From M3007 sp032115775 (GTDB lineage Bacteria; Bacteroidota; Bacteroidia; Chitinophagales; Saprospiraceae): 11,497 nt of DNA. The position numbers and the translations under genes were made by a program. Shown one piece after another: positions 5,583-11,497 of this stretch (position 1 is its first letter; each line of letters opens with the position of its first letter). Under the pieces are notes generated by a model, which ran no database searches, was not told the DNA's origin, and worked only from the letters and a program-made list of their open reading frames with translations. The stretch lies in contig JAUMBL010000037.1 in the NCBI GenBank assembly GCA_032115775.1, positions 1-11,497 of the forward strand, in the 5' to 3' direction.

Positions 5583-6400
5583 CGCTCCGCCGCTACTTTT
5601 GGCTCGCAAATCTGCTCCTCCTGGTCGGCTGCTACGAACCCCGGGAGGGCTGCCTGGATGTGTCCGCCGTTAACTTTGACGCATCGGCGGATGAAAACTG
5701 CTGCTGCGAATACCCGGCGCTGAAAATGTCGGTGCTGCACCGCTTCGACTCGCTGGTGTGGCAACCCGACTCGGTGTATGTAAATAACCTCGGACAACCG
5801 TTCCGACTCCGCAGCGTCGCGCTGTACCTCTCCGATTTCAGCCTGGAGCAAAACGGCTCCATCTACCGCGTACAGGATACCATCGCCCTGAAAACCCGGC
5901 CGCTTTCCGGCACGGACACCGCGCTGACGACCTTCGTCAACGATTTTCAGTTGCTCCGCCGCACGCCGACGGAATACACGCTCGGCCTTTTCCCTTTTGC
6001 AGGCGCGTTCCAAAGCGTCCAGTTTACGATCGGCCTCCCCGATAGCGCGCAGGCAATCCTCCCCGAGCAAACCCCGCAAGGACACCCGCTCCGACTACAA
6101 CCGGAAGGCCTCTGGTTCGGACAAGACACCGCCTACGCCTTACTTCACCTGGTCGTGCAAAGCGATACCGCCGCCGGCGGGCGCCTGGATACCTTGCGTT
6201 TTTTACGACCGGATTTTGGCCCGATTATGATTAAAAATACCCGTAATTTTGTCCGAGAAACCGGTTTTGATTTTAAACTCCGGCTAACCATCAACTATGC
6301 GTTGCTGTTTAAAAACCTAAATTGGCAAAATGGCGACATAAGTGCCTGGAAAACGGCAATCGCCGCCAACTTGCCGCAGGCTTTTAGCGTTTCGCAATAG
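5579..6400 (+). CDS. MbnP-like lipoprotein, divergent copy
   Basis: A 273-residue lipoprotein (lipobox LVGC, C18). Just after the anchor is EGCLDVSAVNFDASADENCCCEYP (24-46 region), a single copy of the GCxDxxAxNYxxxAxxxxxxCxY motif common in Bacteroidota, here with three cysteines in a row (41-43). The rest follows the MbnP fold outline: YVNNLGQPFRLRSVALYLSDFSLEQNG (67-93), FAGAFQSVQFTIGLPD (140-155), GHPL (168-171), GLWFGQDTAY (177-186). MbnP proteins bind copper in the periplasm. Compared with the next gene, this copy keeps the first Trp (W179) but has lost the second Trp and the His-Cys-Gly segment (LRFLRPDFG instead), so its metal site, if any, differs. The start is taken at the ATGA overlap; upstream codons belong to the exonuclease region. 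Membership is a motif-based judgement. Confidence 0.65.
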   Translation: MTLRRYFWLANLLLLVGCYEPREGCLDVSAVNFDASADENCCCEYPALKMSVLHRFDSLVWQPDSVYVNNLGQPFRLRSVALYLSDFSLEQNGSIYRVQDTIALKTRPLSGTDTALTTFVNDFQLLRRTPTEYTLGLFPFAGAFQSVQFTIGLPDSAQAILPEQTPQGHPLRLQPEGLWFGQDTAYALLHLVVQSDTAAGGRLDTLRFLRPDFGPIMIKNTRNFVRETGFDFKLRLTINYALLFKNLNWQNGDISAWKTAIAANLPQAFSVSQ

Positions 6401-6484
6401 ACGGTGATTTGCAACCGACGCCTTGCGCGCCGCGCACCTTCCGACATTATCCTGAATTTTTTTAAAAAAAAATTACGCGCTACC

Positions 6485-7240
6485 ATGATCCGCACCCTCT
6501 TCTCGCTCCTCCTCGCCGCCGCACTCCTGCTCAGCGCCTGCGGCGATAACAGTCAGGAAACCCCGCTGGCTGATTATACGCTTACTTTTACCGGTACTTA
6601 TGACGGCGAACGTCTCGAAAAATACAAAGACTACCCGTACGATGATTACAAGGTAGCGTTCTATCGCTTTAATACCTATCTTTCCAACGTGACGCTGCTC
6701 AAAGGAAATGAAGAAATTCGCCTGGCCGATGTAGAATGGGTGGATTTTACCCCGGATATTTCCCCTACGAATACCTCGCTGGACGTGCCGCTCCGGTACA
6801 ACGTGCCCGAAGGCGATTACACGGGCATCCGAATCGGCTTCGGCGTTCGACCAGATTTGAACGCCAAGCAACCGCGCGACTTCGCGGTAGGCCATCCGCT
6901 CGCCCGCGAAATTGAATACTGGCTCGGCTGGCGCAGCTATATTTTTAATAAAATTGAAGGCCAGGGCGACACCGACGGCGACAACCAGCCGGATATTTTC
7001 CTCATCTACCACTGCGGTTCGGACGCGGTGTACCGCGAGTTTACCTTCCAACACCCAATCAGGGTGGAAAAAGGCTCCGGCAATACGGTGGAACTGGATC
7101 TGAAAAAAATATTCACCCTCAATGGCCAGTGGTTCAACCTGAAAGAACCCTACAACCAGTTCACCTCCAATAATCCAACCGATGTGGTGGTCGCCACCAT
7201 CCTGATGGATAATTTCGACAAGGGCGTAATTATTAAGTAA
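6485..7240 (+). CDS. MbnP-family copper-binding lipoprotein candidate
   Basis: A 251-residue lipoprotein (hydrophobic 6-16, lipobox LSAC, C19). The mature part follows the MbnP pattern: LTFTGTYDG (33-41), VAFYRFNTYLSNVTLLKG (57-74), VPEGDYTGIRIGFGV (107-121), GHPL (136-139), YWLGWRSYIFNKIEG (145-159), FLIYHCGSD (172-180) and VELDLKKIF (202-210). In characterised MbnP/CorA proteins a tryptophan is oxidised to kynurenine and joins histidines in binding copper. W146 or W149, together with H176 and H137, are the natural candidates here, but which residues serve is inference. A DTDGDNQPD acidic loop (162-170) resembles a calcium loop. The frame extends back to 6404, but the ATG at 6485 opens the signal peptide. 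The gap to the previous gene is 84 bp with no clear promoter, and to the next it is 22 bp. Confidence 0.75.
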   Translation: MIRTLFSLLLAAALLLSACGDNSQETPLADYTLTFTGTYDGERLEKYKDYPYDDYKVAFYRFNTYLSNVTLLKGNEEIRLADVEWVDFTPDISPTNTSLDVPLRYNVPEGDYTGIRIGFGVRPDLNAKQPRDFAVGHPLAREIEYWLGWRSYIFNKIEGQGDTDGDNQPDIFLIYHCGSDAVYREFTFQHPIRVEKGSGNTVELDLKKIFTLNGQWFNLKEPYNQFTSNNPTDVVVATILMDNFDKGVIIK

Positions 7241-7262
7241 CCGCTTTAACGTTCGATCTACT

Positions 7263-8438
7263 ATGCGTTTTCCTTCCCTCGGCATCTTATCGGTCTGTAC
7301 CCTTTTCGCAGCCGTGCTCCTCTTGGAAGCCTGTAACAAAAACAACGGAGGCGGAAGCGATTCCGATTGCGACCTTACCGCGATCCCCTACAATCCGGTC
7401 GGCTACACCATCGTCAAACCCGCCCATTTCCCGGAAATCGCCATTCCGGCGGACAACCCCATGACGGTGGACGGGGTGCAACTCGGCCGACGCCTGTTCT
7501 ATGATCCGATCCTCTCGGGCGACAGCACCCAGTCCTGCTCTTCCTGCCACCTACCAACAGGCAATTTTACCGACAACCAGCGCGTATCGGTCGGCATAGA
7601 CGGGATCGCCGGCAAACGAAGCGCGATGGCGCTGCTGAATATCGCATACGCCAACAACGGATTGTTTTGGGACGGCCGCTCGCCCTCGCTCGAGGCCCAG
7701 GCACTGCTGCCCATCGAAGATCCCATCGAACTGCACACCACCTGGCCGAATGTGATCGCCAAACTCAAACAACATCCGGAGTATCCCGGACTGTTCCGCA
7801 AGGCTTTCGGCATCGCAGGCTGCGAGCAAATAACCAAGGAACTCGCTGCCAAGGCCATCGCACAGTTCGAACGGATCCTGATCAGCAGCGGCGAATCCAA
7901 ATTCGATCGCTATCTCCAAGGCGATCAGTTCGCGCTGGACGACGAAGAACTGGACGGCAAACTGATGTTTTTCGACGAAGGCCTCAACAATGGCCTGCAA
8001 CTACCCGATGCCGAGTGCTTCCACTGCCACGGCGGCCTGACGCTCACAGGCAATCAGTATTTTAACAACGGGATAGACTCCATCGGCTCGCTGAACGATT
8101 TTGAAGACAAAGGCCGCGGCGGTGTTACCGGAAATCCCTGGGACAACGGCAAGTTCCGCGCAGTCACACTCCGAAATATTGCCTTCAGCGCCCCCTACAT
8201 GCACGACGGCCGCTTCCAAACGCTCGGAGAGGCGCTCGACCACTACATCGCCGGCGGGCATAACGGGATCAACGAAGACCCGTTCGTCCATCCGCTCGGA
8301 TTCCCGCAGCAAAGCGGTACGACGGTCATCTACACCGGTTTTACACCGTACCACAAACAAGCGCTCCTGAAGTTCCTGCACGCGCTGACCGATACGACGT
8401 TTATCAATAATCCGGATATTCAAAATCCGTTTCAATAA
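7263..8438 (+). CDS. Di-heme cytochrome c peroxidase/MauG/MbnH-like lipoprotein
   Basis: A 391-residue lipoprotein (lipobox LEAC, C24) with two c-type heme sites: CSSCH (92-96) and CFHCH (252-256). Family landmarks are LGRRLFYDPILS (74-85), GLFWDGR (133-139), PIEDPIE (150-156) and LRNIAFSAPYMHDGRFQTLGEALDHY (303-328). The whole follows the di-heme cytochrome c peroxidase fold. The residue matching the Met ligand of classical peroxidases appears to be Y328 in ALDHYIAGG, as in MauG-type enzymes, which form high-valent iron and oxidise protein tryptophans. With two MbnP-like genes directly upstream (22 bp), MbnH-like activity on them is the best inference; plain peroxide removal is the alternative. 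Heme attachment requires the periplasm, and the lipid anchor fits that. ATG at 7263 opens the signal sequence. Confidence 0.88.
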   Translation: MRFPSLGILSVCTLFAAVLLLEACNKNNGGGSDSDCDLTAIPYNPVGYTIVKPAHFPEIAIPADNPMTVDGVQLGRRLFYDPILSGDSTQSCSSCHLPTGNFTDNQRVSVGIDGIAGKRSAMALLNIAYANNGLFWDGRSPSLEAQALLPIEDPIELHTTWPNVIAKLKQHPEYPGLFRKAFGIAGCEQITKELAAKAIAQFERILISSGESKFDRYLQGDQFALDDEELDGKLMFFDEGLNNGLQLPDAECFHCHGGLTLTGNQYFNNGIDSIGSLNDFEDKGRGGVTGNPWDNGKFRAVTLRNIAFSAPYMHDGRFQTLGEALDHYIAGGHNGINEDPFVHPLGFPQQSGTTVIYTGFTPYHKQALLKFLHALTDTTFINNPDIQNPFQ

Positions 8439-8465
8439 CCGGCATACATGCCGCGGCGATTTATT

Positions 8466-8512
8466 GCTACAAGCAAAAACAGGCATATTTTTTGCCGTGT
8501 TTTGCTTGTAGC
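8466..8512 (+). terminator. Strong hairpin after the di-heme gene
   Basis: The arms 8466-8485 and 8493-8512 are 20 nt each and pair at 17 positions, with a 3-nt internal mismatch and a 7-nt T-rich loop (tattttt). The hairpin starts 28 bp after the stop codon at 8438 and lies 78 bp before the next gene. No T-run follows the 3' arm on the plus strand, so it is not a textbook intrinsic terminator. Termination or 3'-end protection is the likeliest role. The remaining sequence 8513-8589 shows no clear promoter. Confidence 0.55.
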
Positions 8513-8589
8513 GAAAAATCCCGGATATACGCCGTATGCCCTTCGCGCACTCTTCGTCACTAATCCGCTGTCTACCCATCCCGAGCGTT

Positions 8590-10515
8590 ATGAATAAATA
8601 CCGGTTCTTTTTTTTTCTGGCCCTCCTTGCCGCGCGCCAGGTTTCTGCCCAAATCAGCGCAGGCGGAACGCCCAGCGCGCTGCAAACCGAGTTTCGCGCA
8701 CTTTTTTCCAAAACTCCCCTGGAAACGGTGCAACTCCCGGCGCTCGATCTTGTTCAAGCACGTCGCGAAGATGAAAAAAATCCGCTCTATCCGCGCTTCG
8801 CAGCGCCGGTACCTGCGGATATCTCCATACTAAATGCCGGCGCTTGGACAACGCTCCCCGGGGGCGAACAGGTCTGGCGCTGCGCCCTCCAGTCGCAGGG
8901 CGCGCTGGCGCTTATCCTGTTGTTCGATACCTTTAACCTGCCGGAAGGCAGCGCGCTGTACGCCTACACGCCGGACGGCGCGCAAGTAAAGGGCGCTTAT
9001 ACCCGACAAAGCTGTATCCCCGCCGGAGAATTTACAATCGGCCCGCTGCGCGGCGATATCGCCGTGCTCGAGTACCGAATCCCCGCCGGCGCCGACCGAA
9101 CCGACAGCCCCTTCCACCTCAATCGAGTGGATTATGCCTACAACCGGGATCAGTTAGACGACCCGGAGGACTTCGGGAATGGCCTGGCCTGCCACATCAA
9201 CGTGAATTGTCCGCTCGGCGCCAACTGGCAAACGGAAAAAAAAGGTATCGGCCGTATTCTGATGGTCTTCTCCAACGGCGCCGGCTGGTGCTCCGGCTCG
9301 CTGATCGCCAATACCGCCCAATCCGGCACGCCGTACTTCTTGTCGGCCGACCACTGTCAACTGATCGGCAATTCGCCGAACTTCAATCAGTGGGTCTTTG
9401 ACTTCGATTACGAAGCCACCGGCTGTACCAATCCGGCTGCAGAGCCGACCGCCAAATCGGTGCTCGGCTGTGAACGCATCGCCTTCCGCACGGAAACCGA
9501 TGTCTTGCTGCTCAAACTGAATCCGATCCCGGCCAATTACGGACTCTACTTCAACGGCTGGAACCGCGCAAATAATGCTACCGTGTCGCGCTCCACGTTC
9601 GTCCACCACCCCAGAGGCGATATCAAAAAAATCAGCACGGATACGGTCGCAGCGATTGTTTTTGCCCAAACGCTCGACTGGGGCGGGGTGTTCGGCGTAA
9701 GCCCGCCGAATACACACTGGCGCATTCGCCCTCAACTCGGCACCTTCGAACCCGGCTCTTCCGGCTCTCCGATGTTTGACCAAAACAAGCGCATCGTCGG
9801 TCAACTCCACGGCGGCTCCTGGAATGCGAGCAATCAGTGCATCGCCACCGCCGTCTATTTCGGGATGTTTAACCTGTCCTGGGATCAGGGCGCAACACCC
9901 CAAAGCCGCCTGCGCGAGTGGCTGGACCCGGGCAATACCGGCGTCTTGACGCAAAACGGCTACCCACAACCCGCCCCAACCGGCATTTCGATCGGCGGCA
10001 ATGTAAAAAGCCACTGGGGCGTGAATATGGCCGATGTGCAGGTCATTTTATCCGGCGGCGCTTCGGATACCGTCCTCACCGACGCTTCCGGAAATTACCT
10101 GTTCGAAAATCTGCCTGTCGGACAAAATTACACCGTTACCCCGGTGTTAGACCTGAACGACCTCAACGGCGTCACAACCTTCGACCTTGTGCTGATCTCC
10201 AAACACTTGCTCGGGCAGGAGCCGCTGAATTCCCCTTGGAAAATTATCGCCGGAGACGTTAATAAAAGCAATTCTCTGACGACTTTTGATATCGTGGAAA
10301 TTCGCAAGGTGATTCTTGGGATAAATCCTACTTTCCCAGCCGTAAACTCCTGGCGATTTTTCCCGGCCAATGCGGTATTCACGGACCCGACCAATCCGTT
10401 TGCCGGCGTCTTCCCCGCAGAGTCGGTCGGGCTGGCAAATGTACAGTCAAACGCAACCGGCCTTAATTTCTTCGGCGTAAAAGTGGGCGATACGAACAAT
10501 ACCGCCGCGCCCTGA
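8590..10515 (+). CDS. Lysyl-endopeptidase-like secreted serine protease with dockerin-like tail
   Basis: A 641-residue secreted protein. The ATG at 8590 opens a signal peptide (1-20, ending QVSAQ); an ATG at 8536 would place 18 polar codons before it and is rejected. A prodomain-like region spans about 25-195. The trypsin-fold domain (about 200-455) shows WCSGSLI, LSADHCQ (H255), TDVLLLKL (D304) and EPGSSGSPMFD (S391), a complete triad. HHPRGDIKKIS (339-349) and RIVGQLHGG resemble lysyl endopeptidase (Achromobacter protease I). Lys specificity is inferred. A carboxypeptidase-regulatory-like beta domain follows (about 465-520), then two dockerin-type loops: DLNDLNGVTTFD (521-532) and DVNKSNSLTTFD (556-567). 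Unlike many secreted Bacteroidota proteases it stops at GVKVGDTNNTAAP without a T9SS sorting domain, and no frame downstream supplies one. Likely role: peptide scavenging, in line with the peptidase T gene that follows 74 bp downstream. Confidence 0.87.
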   Translation: MNKYRFFFFLALLAARQVSAQISAGGTPSALQTEFRALFSKTPLETVQLPALDLVQARREDEKNPLYPRFAAPVPADISILNAGAWTTLPGGEQVWRCALQSQGALALILLFDTFNLPEGSALYAYTPDGAQVKGAYTRQSCIPAGEFTIGPLRGDIAVLEYRIPAGADRTDSPFHLNRVDYAYNRDQLDDPEDFGNGLACHINVNCPLGANWQTEKKGIGRILMVFSNGAGWCSGSLIANTAQSGTPYFLSADHCQLIGNSPNFNQWVFDFDYEATGCTNPAAEPTAKSVLGCERIAFRTETDVLLLKLNPIPANYGLYFNGWNRANNATVSRSTFVHHPRGDIKKISTDTVAAIVFAQTLDWGGVFGVSPPNTHWRIRPQLGTFEPGSSGSPMFDQNKRIVGQLHGGSWNASNQCIATAVYFGMFNLSWDQGATPQSRLREWLDPGNTGVLTQNGYPQPAPTGISIGGNVKSHWGVNMADVQVILSGGASDTVLTDASGNYLFENLPVGQNYTVTPVLDLNDLNGVTTFDLVLISKHLLGQEPLNSPWKIIAGDVNKSNSLTTFDIVEIRKVILGINPTFPAVNSWRFFPANAVFTDPTNPFAGVFPAESVGLANVQSNATGLNFFGVKVGDTNNTAAP

Positions 10516-10589
10516 CCGATTCATTTGTCCAACAACCACGCGGCAGTCCGAAAAACGGTTGCCCTGATTATTTTACCCAGCCATAATTT

Positions 10590-11497
10590 ATGATGCAATT
10601 TAAACACACCGTAAAAGAACGCTTCCTGCGCTACGTCACCGTGGACACGCAAAGCGACCCCAACAGCCCCAGCCAGCCCAGCACCGAGAAACAGAAAGAC
10701 CTCAGCCGGATCCTGGTGGAGGAATTAAAGGCCATGGGCATAGAAGACGCCGAACTGGATCCGCACGGCTATGTATATGCAACCATCCCGGCTACATCGG
10801 AAAAACAAACGCCGGTCATCTGTTTCTGTTCACACGTGGATACCGCCCCCGATTGCTCGGGCGCAGGCGTGAAACCGATCGTGCACAGCAATTACCAAGG
10901 CCAGGATATCGTCCTGCCGGATGATCCCGGCGTGGTGATCCGCATGTCGGAACATGAAGACCTCGCCGCGCAAATCGGCAATGAGATCGTCACCGCCAGC
11001 GGAACCACCCTCTTGGGCGCCGACAATAAGGCCGGCGTCGCCGCCATCATGGGCGCTGCGGATATCCTGATGCGCCATCCCGAAATAAAACACGGCAAAA
11101 TCCGGATTCTTTTTACCCCGGACGAGGAAATCGGCCGCGGCGTCGATAAAGTCAATCTCAAAAAACTCGGCGCCAAATACGGCTACACCATAGACGGCGA
11201 AACGGCCGGCAGCATCGAAGACGAAACCTTCAGTGCCGACGCAGCCGTCGTGACCATCTACGGCGTCGCGTCCCACCCGGGCTTCGCTAAAGGCAAAATG
11301 GAAAACGCGCAGAAAATCGCCGCAAAAATCGTCGCAAAATTACCGGAAAAACTCAGCCCGGAACACACCGAAGGTAAAGCGGGTTTCCTTCATCCCACCA
11401 GCCTGGAAGGCAACTTGGAAAAAGCGGTGATCAAATTGATTATCCGGGATTTTACGGACGGCGGCCTCAAGCGCCACGCCCGCACGCTCCAAAAAAT
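10590..11497 (+). CDS. pepT: Peptidase T (tripeptide aminopeptidase), 5' part
   Basis: The frame is open from ATG 10590 (a second ATG at 10593 is equally possible) to the window edge: 302 codons of the roughly 410 usual for the family. PepT is a cytosolic di-zinc M20 aminopeptidase that removes the N-terminal residue of tripeptides. Seen in order: RFLRYVTVDTQSDP (11-24), PSTEKQKDL (30-38), HGYVYATIP (59-67), SHVDTAPD (81-88; H82 metal ligand, D84), TTLLGADNKAG (139-149; D145 bridging), FTPDEEIGRG (175-184; E179 base, E180) and TIDGE (200-204; D202). HPGFAKGKMENA (229-240) begins the dimerisation lid domain. All catalytic residues expected in this part are present. The 74-bp gap upstream shows no convincing promoter. 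The gene is intact as far as it can be seen. Confidence 0.95.
   Translation, partial: MMQFKHTVKERFLRYVTVDTQSDPNSPSQPSTEKQKDLSRILVEELKAMGIEDAELDPHGYVYATIPATSEKQTPVICFCSHVDTAPDCSGAGVKPIVHSNYQGQDIVLPDDPGVVIRMSEHEDLAAQIGNEIVTASGTTLLGADNKAGVAAIMGAADILMRHPEIKHGKIRILFTPDEEIGRGVDKVNLKKLGAKYGYTIDGETAGSIEDETFSADAAVVTIYGVASHPGFAKGKMENAQKIAAKIVAKLPEKLSPEHTEGKAGFLHPTSLEGNLEKAVIKLIIRDFTDGGLKRHARTLQK

Noticed and set aside
6401..6484. Separate promoter before the second MbnP-like gene
   Set aside because: A TTTG occurs at 6408-6411 but no TAnnTTTG box lies at a suitable distance; the gap is GC-rich then A/T homopolymer.
6473..7345. 290-codon minus-strand frame opposite the second MbnP-like gene
   Set aside because: No motif, spans the boundary of two real genes, and the plus strand carries a lipobox protein with family landmarks.
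1422..8438. Functional link between ACMSD (kynurenine catabolism) and the kynurenine made by MbnH-type enzymes
   Set aside because: MbnH makes protein-bound kynurenine outside the cytoplasm, while ACMSD acts several steps further on in free tryptophan breakdown. Nearness alone is not evidence.
9154..10014. 286-codon minus-strand frame opposite the protease
   Set aside because: It is antisense to the catalytic domain, whose triad motifs are all intact; it is a shadow frame.

Overview
The window looks like a piece of a Bacteroidota chromosome, probably from the Saprospiria/Lewinella side of the phylum (taxon inferred, not proven). The evidence is a secreted protein with a C-terminal type IX secretion (T9SS) sorting domain, several lipoproteins with plain N-terminal lipoboxes, a GCxDxxAxNF cysteine motif typical of such bacteria, little sign of Shine-Dalgarno sites, and a good match to the Bacteroidetes promoter TTTG-N19-TAnnTTTG.

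Layout. (1) Positions 1-236 hold the C-terminus of an amidohydrolase. (2) Positions 307-1323 encode a lipoprotein with Asp-box (BNR) propeller repeats. (3) Positions 1422-2420 encode a very well conserved ACMSD, the kynurenine-pathway decarboxylase. (4) A convergent T9SS/Omp28-like secreted protein lies at 2593-3588 (minus strand). It is bracketed by two 162-bp copies of a palindromic MITE-like element (2429-2590 and 3612-3773). Each copy has its own perfect 8-bp target duplication, and the termini begin 5'-GTAA, which points to an IS66-type transposase acting in trans. (5) A tightly packed plus-strand run from 3924 to 8438 encodes a TerC-family membrane protein, a DEDDh exonuclease, two MbnP-like lipoproteins and a MauG/MbnH-like di-heme lipoprotein. 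(6) A strong hairpin (8466-8512) follows. (7) Positions 8590-10515 encode a lysyl-endopeptidase-like secreted serine protease with a dockerin-like tail. (8) Peptidase T starts at 10590 and runs off the window.

How the genes may work together. The most system-like part is region 5. MbnH-type di-heme enzymes are known to oxidise a tryptophan of their MbnP partner to kynurenine, creating a copper site. Here one di-heme enzyme follows two dissimilar MbnP-like lipoproteins. Upstream, through very short junctions, lie a TerC-family metal transporter and an exonuclease, all behind one recognisable promoter. That suggests a periplasmic or surface metal-handling unit, with the exonuclease unexplained. 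The main mobile-DNA signal is the MITE family, with two clear insertions and a possible third decayed end near position 254.
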